Assembly (NCBI RefSeq): GCF_003046625.1
Contig: NZ_QAAD01000017.1
Coordinates: 1-64,000, forward strand
Reading direction: 5' to 3'
Source of the DNA: Mangrovibacterium marinum
GTDB lineage: Bacteria > Bacteroidota > Bacteroidia > Bacteroidales > Prolixibacteraceae
Length of the DNA stretch: 64,000 nt
The notes below the pieces were generated by a model that ran no database searches, was not told the DNA's origin, and saw only the letters and a list, made by a program, of their open reading frames with translations. Below, piece by piece: positions 43,517 through 53,740 of this stretch (position 1 is its first letter; every line of letters starts with the position of its first letter). The position numbers and the translations under genes were made by a program.

Positions 43517-44812
43517 TTAATTACCGTCTGGATAATTTGAAATCACTCCGTCGAGGTAGCTGATTCGAAGCGAAAGCCAATCCCCCATTCGTTGTATTTC
43601 ATGGGCATGATCCTTATCAATTGGCCACTTTTGAAAATCACGACTCATGGCGTCTGAAAATCCACCAGCATAATCCAACGTGACGGCCCAATAGGTTGAC
43701 AGGATTTGATCCCTGATTTCCAGCCATCGGGCTTTATATTCACTCACAAACTGACGATTTTTAAACAGATCGGTAAAGAACTCCGGAACGTAATAACCTC
43801 CGGCATGTATCGATGGCGAGGTTCCCAGGACCAGCTCTTTATAATTGGAGAAGAAATTGTGCCCTGTGTACATGGTCGACCAGTCAAAGTCGTACCCGGC
43901 ATCAAAATCCCACAAAGGCCCCATCACCCATTTTTGTCCCTTATCTTTATGCAGGTACATACTCCGGGGAGCTGCCAGCTCAACGTTGTAGACAAGTTCC
44001 TGGATCAGCAAAAAATCGATGAACGAAGGGATATCTAAAAGTGCGTCAACCTGATTATAATCAGCACTCTTGACAGCTTCTTCCAACAACGCAAATTCTG
44101 CTTTTATTGCGAACAAATGAGCTTCATCAATAATATCCGGATCTTTTACGCGAACCGGCATTCCGTATTCTTCAGACCAAAAATTGTCTTCTTCCTCCGG
44201 AGCAAGTCCGGGACCGTCATCAACGTCAAGCGAGAGCAGCAAGCCTTCATCTTCATCAATAGCTACGCGGTTTTTACCCTGTTCAACCTGTTCGGTCAGG
44301 GTATACAACCCCATGTAATCGCCGTTTAAGGTCAGTTCCACATAACGCGAATGATTGGTATACGGCAGTCCCAAACCTTGTCCCACTGTAAATACAAAAG
44401 TATTCATCAGGTGAGTCGGATCACGGTAGTCAGCCAACAGAACCCAGTCTTTATCGGCTGCCAGCCCGAGGATTTCAGCACTTTGATCCAGCTTTATCCG
44501 GTAAGGCTTTTTCGGATACCAAAGCCAAGTTGAGTTTCCTCGTCCCCGGATGCGACCGGAACCAGAGTAATCCCAATCTGAATTACGGGCATCAAGAGAG
44601 ATCGAGCAGTTTACATAGCTTTCTTTGGAATCGACTTCAGTCGCATTTTCGGTCGTAATTTCAATCTTGGCTACCGAGTATACTCCATCGAAAACCTCAT
44701 CTTCATCCGGGTTGACTTCCTCATCGGAACAACTTGCAAGAATGAATATGAGCAGATAAATAAATGCCGGAAGAAATTTCTTTCCTACCGGCATCTTTTT
44801 ATTGAAAATCAT
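43517..44812 (-). CDS. CotH-family kinase lipoprotein
   Basis: This 431-aa lipoprotein (lipobox LASC) has a CotH kinase domain over most of its length: IRGRGNSTWLWYPKKPYRIK, the WVLLADYRDPTHLMN segment, YMGLYTLTEQVE and the metal-binding MGPLWDFDAGYD. CotH proteins are atypical kinases that phosphorylate proteins such as spore-coat proteins. They also occur in Bacteroidota surface loci with unknown targets. I took ATG 44812; a GTG lies three codons upstream. It is the last gene of the SusCD operon, 14 nt after the DUF6055 gene. Confidence 0.9.
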   Translation of the reverse strand: MIFNKKMPVGKKFLPAFIYLLIFILASCSDEEVNPDEDEVFDGVYSVAKIEITTENATEVDSKESYVNCSISLDARNSDWDYSGSGRIRGRGNSTWLWYPKKPYRIKLDQSAEILGLAADKDWVLLADYRDPTHLMNTFVFTVGQGLGLPYTNHSRYVELTLNGDYMGLYTLTEQVEQGKNRVAIDEDEGLLLSLDVDDGPGLAPEEEDNFWSEEYGMPVRVKDPDIIDEAHLFAIKAEFALLEEAVKSADYNQVDALLDIPSFIDFLLIQELVYNVELAAPRSMYLHKDKGQKWVMGPLWDFDAGYDFDWSTMYTGHNFFSNYKELVLGTSPSIHAGGYYVPEFFTDLFKNRQFVSEYKARWLEIRDQILSTYWAVTLDYAGGFSDAMSRDFQKWPIDKDHAHEIQRMGDWLSLRISYLDGVISNYPDGN

Positions 44813-44826
44813 CGCTAACACGCTGA

Positions 44827-46908
44827 CTAATTAATGGTGACATTGAAAACAAAGGTGACCGTGTATTGCGTTCCATCTTTAGTGTAAACGAAAGCTTCTT
44901 TCACGGTATAAGTATCTCCCGCCTGGCTTCCATCCGGGAATTGCCCGACATTAAACTCGAACGTACCTGCCGTAAATTCGGAGAATATTTTGGAGTCAAA
45001 CTCGGTTCCCCACGCGGTCACGTCGCCCTGGCTGTTGTACCAAAAACCATAGCCGTTAGCCGTAGTTTCGTAGTTCAGCGAACCGTCGGGCTCCACTGCG
45101 GCAAAAGCGATTTTTCCTTCCTGCGGACTAGCTTTTGCTGCCAGCAAGTTAGCGGCAATAGCCGATGGTTGCATGGCCAAAGCCTGTCCTACCCGGGCAA
45201 TATCGCCGTTGGTATTCAGGTTCACCAGTTTTCCGGTATAATCACCGGCCGTGGTTGCCGGAAAGGCTAAATCGTAAGTCAGTGTCAGATCCTGCGGCAC
45301 CGCATTCTCGTCGATGGTAATGTTGCCCAACAAATCTGTATTGCTAAACTTCACGGTATAAGGCCACTGATCGTCGTTGCTCTCTTTTTCGTCCCAAGCA
45401 TGCGACTTGTAAGTTGAAGGAGCCCCAAGCACCACGAACCACAGGCGCTCACATCCTTCAGGCACGGTAAATTCAACATCGGCAGAGCTGCCTCGATTCA
45501 TTTCGCCGTAAACCCGTTCGCCACTTTCCAACAGGGCAACATAGCCATACCGCCAACCGGCACGCGTAGTTTCGCTGGCATTGTAGCTTGTTTTGGTCTT
45601 CACATCTTCGCCGTCGGTATACTGCCCCGGGTCGTCCGCGGCCAATGGCGATCCCGGCAAAAGGCCGGTGAACTGGGTCGTTACCACCGTTCCGGCTTCC
45701 GGCACGTTCAGTGGAATTACGTTGTAGCCTGTTGTTCCGGGACATTTGGCATAGGCCACCTGGTAAGTGCCGTCTTCCAACTGGTAGAACTTGTAGGTGT
45801 ACTTACCGATATAGTCTTGTCCGTAAGCGCGAATGGCATCCAAATCCCAGGTAACCAGCTTACTGACAGCATCGAACAATTCATTGTTCATTTCGTCAAC
45901 CGACAAGCTGTTCATGCGCATATAGGCCTGAATCGGATCTTCCGGGCTTTCGGCTTCGCGCCAGATTTTGCCGATGTAGTCGATACCATGTTTTTCGGTC
46001 CAGTAGTACTGCAGGAAATAGCTGGCATAGCGTTGCCACTCGTGGCAAAAATGCCGGTGGTAGTTGTCCATATAAACCGGGAAGTTGTAGCTGGGAAAAA
46101 TCTGCTCGGGATAGCTTTGGAAAGATTGCCACTGCGCACATTGCTCCCAAAACGCATTTCCACCGTTACCTCCATAGCCATAGCGAAAGCCGCGGGTAAA
46201 ATCATCCGCGATTCCACTGTAAGCCAACAAATCGGAATAGGTTTGATACTGAAAGCTGTGGCCAATTTCGTGAGCGATAGTCGATCCGACCGGCTTACAA
46301 GTACTTGGGTTTACCCAGAGGGCGCCAACCACATTGTCGTAACCACCTCCTGTTGCCAACCATTCGGTTTGGTAAAGCAGATAGATCTCCATTTTGTATT
46401 GATCCAGGTTTGATTTTCCGGCTCCAAGCTCTGCAAAACCCAAGGTATTGACATTCACTTCGAAAAAGCTTTCGGCTTTAAGCAACAGGTCGTCAATATC
46501 AACCCGCAAAGCAGACGGAATGGTATCCGCATTGGGATTCAGGCCAAACCCCTCTTCCCAGAAGACGATAAAGTGATCGGACTGTTTGCTGCGAACGAAA
46601 GACCATTTGGAATCGCTGCGTAGCAGATCCATGTTGGCCAATTCTGCCGGCTTGTAAAACTTCTCAAAATCGGGAATGTCCGACTCCTCCAGGATTGTCA
46701 CCTCAGGTTCTGTGGTATCCTCTTCATCGTCATCCGGATCGGGTTGGTCGGGTGTCGGCTTGGCCCAGTGCACCGGGTCGTCATCGTCGCTGCAAGCAAC
46801 AAAAGCCGGCGACGAAACACCTAAAAACAAGAAGAGCAGCAGCAATTTGTATAAGCCAGCAACCGCTGGCTTATACATGTTCAGAAAATTTATTCGAGTG
46901 TATCTCAT
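44827..46908 (-). CDS. DUF6055-DUF4859 lipoprotein with HEIGH motif
   Basis: This 693-aa surface lipoprotein has a signal with lipobox FVAC and an acidic DDDD tail typical of surface export in Bacteroidota. The N-terminal half is of the DUF6055 type with a zincin-like STIAHEIGHSFQYQ (HExxH), which suggests a metallopeptidase. The last 140 residues repeat the DUF4859 pattern (GFWYNSQGDVTAWG; NVGQFPDGSQAGDTY) also found three times in the neighbour at 46916. The HExxH indicates a peptidase, but neither activity nor family function is proven. It is coupled to the neighbours by gaps of 7-14 nt. Confidence 0.82.
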   Translation of the reverse strand: MRYTRINFLNMYKPAVAGLYKLLLLFLFLGVSSPAFVACSDDDDPVHWAKPTPDQPDPDDDEEDTTEPEVTILEESDIPDFEKFYKPAELANMDLLRSDSKWSFVRSKQSDHFIVFWEEGFGLNPNADTIPSALRVDIDDLLLKAESFFEVNVNTLGFAELGAGKSNLDQYKMEIYLLYQTEWLATGGGYDNVVGALWVNPSTCKPVGSTIAHEIGHSFQYQTYSDLLAYSGIADDFTRGFRYGYGGNGGNAFWEQCAQWQSFQSYPEQIFPSYNFPVYMDNYHRHFCHEWQRYASYFLQYYWTEKHGIDYIGKIWREAESPEDPIQAYMRMNSLSVDEMNNELFDAVSKLVTWDLDAIRAYGQDYIGKYTYKFYQLEDGTYQVAYAKCPGTTGYNVIPLNVPEAGTVVTTQFTGLLPGSPLAADDPGQYTDGEDVKTKTSYNASETTRAGWRYGYVALLESGERVYGEMNRGSSADVEFTVPEGCERLWFVVLGAPSTYKSHAWDEKESNDDQWPYTVKFSNTDLLGNITIDENAVPQDLTLTYDLAFPATTAGDYTGKLVNLNTNGDIARVGQALAMQPSAIAANLLAAKASPQEGKIAFAAVEPDGSLNYETTANGYGFWYNSQGDVTAWGTEFDSKIFSEFTAGTFEFNVGQFPDGSQAGDTYTVKEAFVYTKDGTQYTVTFVFNVTIN

Positions 46909-46915
46909 AACTAAA

Positions 46916-48373
46916 CTATTCGATATTATAAGTAATATTGAAGGTCACCGATGCACCGTTCAAGGTCGCAATATAGGTTGTGGTTACCGAGTTGCCGGCG
47001 ACTGCATTTTCCGGGTGGTTTCCGGCAAAAATATACAACTCTGTTTCGTTGTATCCAAGGCCGGAATACACCAAACCTTCGCCCCAGCCGCCTGCGATAC
47101 CATCAACGGTTAACCAATAAGCGGGGTGTGGTGTTGCTGTATACTCGGGATCTTCTTCGGTCACTTCTCCCTGGTACAATTTCAGTTCACCTCTCATGAT
47201 TGCCCGGCCAATCTCGTAAGTCGTCAATTTGAAGGCATTACGCAAGGTCTCGGCAACATCAGCGTTTACGCTCGCATAATCGTCGCTGTACGTTTTGGTA
47301 ATAGTAAGCTCTGCCGAAAGATCTTCCGGATCGCCTGCCGGCGCTGTTTCCGGATTATCGTAAGGCACCACTGTTACCGCCAATTGCAGCATCACAACCT
47401 TATTACCGGCCAGCAAACCATATTTGAGGGTGTAAGTTTCATCCTCGGCAATGGCGTCGGGAATTTGGCCCAGGCTGATTTCATTATCAGAGAACTCGCC
47501 GTAATAGGTATAAAATTTGGCCCCGTCTTCGCTAAGCAGCGGATTGCCGTTTTCGTCGTAGTAAAAGCCGATGCCTTCAATGGCAGCTTCCTGTGCATAC
47601 GAACCGTCTTCATTGATGGACACAAAACTCACTTCCTCCATGGAGCTAACGCCCAAGTCAGTCAAGGCTTGTGTCAAATCGAATTCAATCGAATCAGCGT
47701 CGTAATTAAGTCGTGGAAAAACATCGATACTCAAATTCTGTGTACTTACAATATCTGCCGACAGAGCTCCGGGAGCCTTGGCCGTTACGTTAATCACCAC
47801 GGCAACGCGGATATCATTGTATTTCAAGGCCTCGATAATGGTGATTTTTTGACCATCTTCTAAATGGCCCGGAAATTGGCCAACATAAAAGCCGCCGTCT
47901 TCCGACCAAAACTCGGCAAACACCATGGCCGATTCACCCCAGTCAATAACCTTGCTGTCGGCGCCCCACCAGTGACCCCAGGTAGAACCTGTATTTGTTG
48001 CACCGGAGTAGTCTGAGTGTGTTGCTCCCTGCATGGCAAAACCCTTAATATCGGGGGCTCCGCTTTCGCCGTCGATACCTGCCAGGAGGTCTTCTTCCGA
48101 CAGGCCGAACTGGTCCGCGATTTGGGTGATATCAATCGGCACCTCAACCCCATCGTATAGGGTAGCGCTGGTTGTAATTTCAGCGTCGTAGCGAAGCACC
48201 AGGTCGGCGTTGATCCGGTTCTTTGCAGCTTCTTCAATAGAGTCCTGGCGTGCCATCTCTGCGATTTCGTCTGCCGTAAGATTGTGCAGTGTGCTAAAAT
48301 TCTCGTTATCGGCACAACTGATAAAGCCAGCTGTGAATAAGCAAAGAATTAGGTATAAATAGATCTTTTTCAT
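46916..48373 (-). CDS. DUF4859 lipoprotein, probable surface glycan-binding protein
   Basis: This 485-aa lipoprotein (lipobox FISC) lies directly after SusD, the SusE/SusF-like place where surface glycan-binding proteins are found. It has about three DUF4859 units (roughly residues 90-200, 205-330, 345-485) with similar turns such as GFYVGQFPG and EISLGQIPD and conserved aromatics (GHWWGADS). The start at 48373 (MKKIYLY) is preferred over the TTG three codons upstream. It most likely binds the target glycoconjugate. No enzyme motif is seen. Confidence 0.82.
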   Translation of the reverse strand: MKKIYLYLILCLFTAGFISCADNENFSTLHNLTADEIAEMARQDSIEEAAKNRINADLVLRYDAEITTSATLYDGVEVPIDITQIADQFGLSEEDLLAGIDGESGAPDIKGFAMQGATHSDYSGATNTGSTWGHWWGADSKVIDWGESAMVFAEFWSEDGGFYVGQFPGHLEDGQKITIIEALKYNDIRVAVVINVTAKAPGALSADIVSTQNLSIDVFPRLNYDADSIEFDLTQALTDLGVSSMEEVSFVSINEDGSYAQEAAIEGIGFYYDENGNPLLSEDGAKFYTYYGEFSDNEISLGQIPDAIAEDETYTLKYGLLAGNKVVMLQLAVTVVPYDNPETAPAGDPEDLSAELTITKTYSDDYASVNADVAETLRNAFKLTTYEIGRAIMRGELKLYQGEVTEEDPEYTATPHPAYWLTVDGIAGGWGEGLVYSGLGYNETELYIFAGNHPENAVAGNSVTTTYIATLNGASVTFNITYNIE

Positions 48374-48400
48374 ACTTGTCAAATTTTATTAAGCTGATTT

Positions 48401-50110
48401 TTAATCGTTGGCTGCAGCCGTTTGGTAACCCTCGTTTTGTTTCAATGAGATGTTGGCATCCAGTGCTGACTTCGGAATTGGGAAATAGTCCCAGTGTGTC
48501 TCCGTTGTGGCATCTTTACAGAACCATGATTTTCCGTTGAACACGTTGCGGCCATCAGCCATTTTGAAACGCACCAGGTCCTGACGACGGTGGTGTTCTC
48601 CGACAAATTCCCAGCCCAGGTCGTCCAGCAAACCACCCAACTCAATATCGTCGCCACCTTCATTGGTAACCAGATGCGAAGCCGGATCGAAGTTATTATA
48701 GCCTTCGCTGGTGTACTCGCTGTGTCCGTAAGCATACACGCTTCCTCCGGTAAGGTCGGCAACGGTACGTTGTGCTTTAGCCGCAGAATCGAACGAACGC
48801 GAGCGAACCTCAGTGATCAAATCAGCGGCAGTTTGCTGATCGCGATCCAGGCGCAACAAACACTCGGCTTTCATGAACAACACATCGGCATAGCGGAAGA
48901 AAGCAACATCGTTGCCATAAGTTCCGTAATCGCCGGCCACAATTTCACTTTTTACAAAACGGTAACCTTCCTGTTGATAAGCACCGGGATTATCGATTGA
49001 GTGCACTGCTAACGAGTAGTTCAACACGCCCTCGCCGGCCCAGTCGTCGGTGGTAAACGGAATCGGATCGCCCGACTGAGGGATGTACTCGCCACTTGCA
49101 TCTTTCACAGCCATGCGCTGAACGCCGCCGGCCCAGGTATCGCTTAGGCGGTTGTCGCCATCCTGATAGCTTTCGATAAACTGAGGGATTGCACAGCTAC
49201 CGTTCCAGGGAGAGCCATTGTAGCCATAAGCAGCTGCTCCGGCACCCACCAGGCATTTATTCACCAGGTAGTTGTGCGATGCATTTTTCCCATCGAGCGG
49301 CAAGGCAAAGATGATCTCCGGCGAGCCGGAAATATCCGCTTTAAAGTTGTCCAGGTAATTGGGGGCTAATCCGTAGCCTCCGTCGGTAATAATTTCATTT
49401 ACCTCGGCCAAAGCCAGTTCGTAGTAGTTGTTGTCGTCGGTTTTGAACCAGGCGTTATGGTTCAGGTAAAGCTTGGCCAACAACATACAAGCAGCAAAGC
49501 GGTTTGGATAACCATGGATTTTTTCGGTACCCAGATCATCTTTAATCGCATTCAACTCGGTTACGCAGAAGTTAAAAATAGTATCTCCGGCAACTTGTTC
49601 CGGCAGATAGCCCGCTTCCACCTGCTGTGTTTTTTCCAGGGGCACATTGCGGAAAGCATCCAGAAGCACGTAATAATTCAAGGCGCGCATAAACCGCATT
49701 TCCGCCTGGGCTTGTCCTGTTTCGGGCAATACATCCAGGGTTTTGTTGGCATAGCCAATTCCAACGTAGGCGTAATACCACAATCCTTCAATATGTCCCT
49801 GGGTTTCATTCCAAGTATGTTTGTGCATATTCACATACAAATCGCCCCAGCCAATACCAATGCGCTTAGGTGTCATGTAGGTATCGGCACATTCTTCGTT
49901 CAGGTCAAAATAGCCATTCCAGCCCCAATACAGGAAACGAAACTGGGCATAAACTTCTCCCATCATATAACCCACGATTTCGGGGTCGTTTACGTCGATG
50001 GTTTCATCGGTCAGCGAATCATAAACGGTCTCGTCCAGGTTGGTACAAGCGCCCAATCCCAGCAACAGACCCAGTGCAAGACTGATATATAGTTGTTTCA
50101 TGAATTTCAT
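48401..50110 (-). CDS. SusD/RagB-family substrate-binding lipoprotein
   Basis: This 569-aa protein is a SusD homologue with lipobox GLGACTN at residue 22 and the usual alpha-helical TPR-like frame. The C-terminus LVRFKMADGRNVF...HWDYFPIPKSALDANISLKQNEGY is family-typical. It sits on the cell surface and hands glycan or glycopeptide to the SusC channel. It follows the SusC gene by 15 nt. Confidence 0.95.
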   Translation of the reverse strand: MKFMKQLYISLALGLLLGLGACTNLDETVYDSLTDETIDVNDPEIVGYMMGEVYAQFRFLYWGWNGYFDLNEECADTYMTPKRIGIGWGDLYVNMHKHTWNETQGHIEGLWYYAYVGIGYANKTLDVLPETGQAQAEMRFMRALNYYVLLDAFRNVPLEKTQQVEAGYLPEQVAGDTIFNFCVTELNAIKDDLGTEKIHGYPNRFAACMLLAKLYLNHNAWFKTDDNNYYELALAEVNEIITDGGYGLAPNYLDNFKADISGSPEIIFALPLDGKNASHNYLVNKCLVGAGAAAYGYNGSPWNGSCAIPQFIESYQDGDNRLSDTWAGGVQRMAVKDASGEYIPQSGDPIPFTTDDWAGEGVLNYSLAVHSIDNPGAYQQEGYRFVKSEIVAGDYGTYGNDVAFFRYADVLFMKAECLLRLDRDQQTAADLITEVRSRSFDSAAKAQRTVADLTGGSVYAYGHSEYTSEGYNNFDPASHLVTNEGGDDIELGGLLDDLGWEFVGEHHRRQDLVRFKMADGRNVFNGKSWFCKDATTETHWDYFPIPKSALDANISLKQNEGYQTAAAND

Positions 50111-50125
50111 AAATCGTCGAGTTTT

Positions 50126-53100
50126 TTAAAAGTTAACAGAAAGTCCGAAAGTGTATGAACGTACCGTTGGATACTTATCGCGATCATCAATACCCGGTGC
50201 CAGGAAGTAGTTTGACACTTCAGGATCGAGACCGGAATAATTGGTAATGGTGAACAGGTTTTGGCCCGATACGTAGAGGCGCAGGTTTTGGAGGTATTTC
50301 CGGGTTTTATCCGAAAGCGGGAACGTGTATCCCAAAGTGGCATTGGTCAACTTCACGAAGTCGCCGTCCTCGATGTGATCACTCCAAACGCCTTGCGACA
50401 TCGAACTGGACAGCGCCACCATCAGGCGGTCGCCGTTAGCGTCCAGAACGGGAGCACCGGTGACATCGGTTGCGGGGTGCAAATCGGCAGCTGTTTTCAG
50501 TCGGTTGTAAGCAATCGAGTTGTTCTCGTAGAAACTGCGTTGAACATTCAGGATCTCGAAGCCAAATTGAGCGGTAAACTGCAGGCTCAAATCGAAACCT
50601 TTGTAGCGGAAGGTGTTGTTCCATCCGGCGTACACCTGCGGCAGCCCGTTACCCAAACGCTGACGGTTGGACTCGACATTGAGGCTGGTGTCAAATTCTT
50701 TCACGGTCCATTCGCCGGCATCGTCTTTTACTTCAACCAACACAAAACCGTCTTTACTGACGCCGACTGAGCGCAGCCCCCAGAAATCGCCCAGGCGGTG
50801 GCCTATTTCCATGGCGTGGGTTGGAACCGAAATCGGGTCACCTACGCCACCAACTTCTGCAAAATTGTCGGTTTCATACAAGTCGTTCGACAGCGACAGC
50901 AGTTTGTTGGCATTGTGCGACAAGGTCAAGGTGGTATTCCACTCGAAATCACCTTTTTTTACCGGAATGGCATTCACCATCACCTCAATCCCCCTGTTGC
51001 GCATCTGGCCAACGTTTGCTCTTGTTGTTCCGTACATATTGGGAGGTACCGGCACGGCGTAGTCGTACAAAAGGTCAACTGTTTTCTTGGTATAGACATC
51101 CACCGAGCCACTCAGGCGCGAATCCAGCACTGCCCAGTCCAAACCAATATTCCATTCCCGGGTTGTTTCCCATTTCAAATCCGGGTTCGGGTTTTGAGCC
51201 ACCATCAACGAAGGTGTCCATTCACCGTCCTTGCTTAAATGTTTGCCCCAGGTATCGTAATCGTACATATTGAGAGAGGTGTACGACTCGTTTGGAACAA
51301 CACCGGTAACACCGAAGCCTGAACGAAGTTTCAGGTTATTCAACCAACCGGCATCTTGCATAAACGATTCGTTGCTGATGGTCCAACCCAAGGATGCCGA
51401 AGGGAATGTTCCCCATTTGTGGTTATCGCCAAACTTGGAAGAACCTTCGCGGCGAACACTGAACATGGCATTGAACCGATTTTCGAAGCCATAGGTTACC
51501 CGACCGAAGAAACCAATCAGCTTGTTGTCGTTTTTGTAGGATCCCATACTGGCAGTGTGATCTTCATCTGTCAAGTACAGACCTTGCCCCAGGTTGTTGT
51601 ACAGGTACGATTCCGAAGGAAACTCGCCGTTGCCGGCATTAAATCCATCGTATATATTGTACAGGTAACTGTAGCCCGCCAGTGCTGTTACGCGGCTTTT
51701 GCCAATCTCGAAACTATAGGTTGAAGTTAACTCCAGGTTGTCATTACGACCGCTACCGGAGCTTTTTGAAGCATAGCCACGTGTTTTAGGAACCGTTTTG
51801 GTCTGCGACTCATCGCTACCTTTACTATTTCCGAAATACTTGCTGGTGGTATATGTTTCACCAGTGCTTTCAGTCTCTTTGCGCGACAACATCAAATTGG
51901 TTTTCCATCTTTTGATGGGCTCAAAGGTAATATTACCGGTTATGCGCGCCATTTTTGACCGGGTATCGCCAATTAACTCATTCTGGATTTCAACAGGATT
52001 GTAATACTGAAACTTACTGAACTCCTCGTAGTAAGAACCATCATCTTCGTTGTACACCGGCGAAGACGGGTTACGGATCAGCGCCTGACGATAAGCATAC
52101 GAGTTGTTGTTATTCGTGTTTTTATGTGTGGTATAAAGAACATTCACATTGAACTTCAACACATCGTTCAAGGCATATTGGCTGAAGTCGAGTTGTGCGC
52201 GAATGTCGTTACTGTCACTTTTGCGCATAATTCCTTCCTCATCGCTGTAAGTTACGTTTGCCGAATAAGCAGACTTTTCAGAGCCGCCTTCCAGTGTTAA
52301 CGAATGGTTTTGGGTATAACCGGCTTTACGCGAAATGGCCTCCAGCCAATCCGTGTCATAACCTTCGTACTCATAGTTTGTACGACCGTAAATAATGTCG
52401 TGTGTATCCATGAAGTCGGCTTTCTTAAACCATTGCGACAGGGATGCATAACTGTTGTAGCTTGCTTTTGTAGGCGAATTGCGCTTTCCGGATTTGGTTG
52501 TAATAATAATGACACCATTGGCACCTCGGGTACCGTAAATTGCAGCAGCCGAAGCATCTTTCAACACGTCGATTGATTCAATATTTTCGGGAGCAACGGT
52601 TGTCAACGAGCCTTCTACGCCATCAACCAGCACCAGTGGGGAAACACTTCCCATGATGGTTGTAATACCACGAAGCATAATACTTGAGGTCGCGTTCGGG
52701 TCGCCCGAAGGTTGGGTAATGCTTAAACCGGCAATTTTACCTTTTACCAGCTCGGCAGCGTCGCCGATTTTACCGACCGAGAAATCTTCTGATTTTACAC
52801 TGACAACGGCACTGGTAACATCAGCCTTACGCTGCGTACCGTAGCCAATGGCTACCACTTCATTCAAGCCGACAGTTTCTTCTACCAACTGAATTTGAAT
52901 TGAAGACTGCGTGCCCACCGGAAATTCCTGCGTTTGGTACCCGATAAAAGAGATAACCAGAACATCGGCAGGTTCTGCCTGAAGCGAAAAATTACCATCC
53001 CTGTCAGATATAGCCCCATGGGTTGTACCTTTAATTAAGATGGTGGCTCCCGGCACAGGCTCACCGCTGTCGGTCGTCACCTTACCGGTTACGATTTTTT

Positions 53101-53245
53101 CCTGCAATAATTCTGATTGATTTTCCACAGCACTTGCAGTGGTGCTAACTGTAGCAAACAGCATTAAGAGAAAGACAACCTTTAGGGTTGACAAGAGTTC
53201 TTTTGGTAACCTTAGGTGGCCACCAAGACAACAACGTTTTTTCAT
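50126..53245 (-). CDS. SusC/RagA-family TonB-dependent receptor
   Basis: This 1039-aa protein (counted from the ATG near 53245; an upstream in-frame extension of 37 codons lacks a signal sequence) has a signal peptide, a carboxypeptidase-regulatory-like domain (KIVTGKVTTDSGEPVPGATIL), a TonB plug (LVLVDGVEGSLTTVAPENIESIDVLKDASAAAIYG) and a 22-strand barrel ending in Phe (SYTFGLSVNF). It imports glycan or peptide fragments across the outer membrane with its SusD partner. First gene of the SusCD-DUF4859-DUF6055-CotH operon. Confidence 0.96.
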   Translation of the reverse strand: MKKRCCLGGHLRLPKELLSTLKVVFLLMLFATVSTTASAVENQSELLQEKIVTGKVTTDSGEPVPGATILIKGTTHGAISDRDGNFSLQAEPADVLVISFIGYQTQEFPVGTQSSIQIQLVEETVGLNEVVAIGYGTQRKADVTSAVVSVKSEDFSVGKIGDAAELVKGKIAGLSITQPSGDPNATSSIMLRGITTIMGSVSPLVLVDGVEGSLTTVAPENIESIDVLKDASAAAIYGTRGANGVIIITTKSGKRNSPTKASYNSYASLSQWFKKADFMDTHDIIYGRTNYEYEGYDTDWLEAISRKAGYTQNHSLTLEGGSEKSAYSANVTYSDEEGIMRKSDSNDIRAQLDFSQYALNDVLKFNVNVLYTTHKNTNNNNSYAYRQALIRNPSSPVYNEDDGSYYEEFSKFQYYNPVEIQNELIGDTRSKMARITGNITFEPIKRWKTNLMLSRKETESTGETYTTSKYFGNSKGSDESQTKTVPKTRGYASKSSGSGRNDNLELTSTYSFEIGKSRVTALAGYSYLYNIYDGFNAGNGEFPSESYLYNNLGQGLYLTDEDHTASMGSYKNDNKLIGFFGRVTYGFENRFNAMFSVRREGSSKFGDNHKWGTFPSASLGWTISNESFMQDAGWLNNLKLRSGFGVTGVVPNESYTSLNMYDYDTWGKHLSKDGEWTPSLMVAQNPNPDLKWETTREWNIGLDWAVLDSRLSGSVDVYTKKTVDLLYDYAVPVPPNMYGTTRANVGQMRNRGIEVMVNAIPVKKGDFEWNTTLTLSHNANKLLSLSNDLYETDNFAEVGGVGDPISVPTHAMEIGHRLGDFWGLRSVGVSKDGFVLVEVKDDAGEWTVKEFDTSLNVESNRQRLGNGLPQVYAGWNNTFRYKGFDLSLQFTAQFGFEILNVQRSFYENNSIAYNRLKTAADLHPATDVTGAPVLDANGDRLMVALSSSMSQGVWSDHIEDGDFVKLTNATLGYTFPLSDKTRKYLQNLRLYVSGQNLFTITNYSGLDPEVSNYFLAPGIDDRDKYPTVRSYTFGLSVNF

Positions 53246-53740
53246 ACACTCATTTTTTAGGTTTTTAATCCGAGAATTTTGTTTGGTTATAAATGAAACC
53301 GTGATAATTGTGTGACTCCCAAATTCGACAATAATCCCCTCGCCGACTTTCACCATTGTTTTTAAAAGTGATACAAATGTGTATCAATGGCTTAATTGAA
53401 ATTAAATCAGAAATACACACCCCCTGAACAAACTCAAAACAAGCAACTTAGCCTCCGAATCATGCTCTACATCATATTTCCACAAACAATGCTTCCCTAC
53501 ATTCAATTTGCCATGATTTGAAAACAAAAAACTACATTTTGCTCACACATCCCAAGCATGTACTGTGGTTAAAAACACATATATGACAATGAATGACGTG
53601 CCACTAAATTCATCCGGAAATAAGGGGAAAGGTTACACTCCTGGCGAAAGCAAATCTGACTCTAAATTCAAAAAAGGCTCGGATGAAAACAGTGAAAACT
53701 GTTCATCAAACTCGAAACGAGACATTTTCAACATCGTCCT
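53246..53740. other. Gene-free region between SusC and the hybrid regulator
   Basis: About 495 bp without a gene. It should contain the SusC promoter and the binding site of the hybrid regulator; the best -7 candidate on the minus strand is CACATTTG near 53374-53381, one base off. I find no clear terminator. Confidence 0.5.

Noticed and set aside
53246-53356. Longer N-terminus for SusC
   Set aside because: The signal peptide begins only at the ATG near 53245; the extension is charged and unlike any secretion signal.
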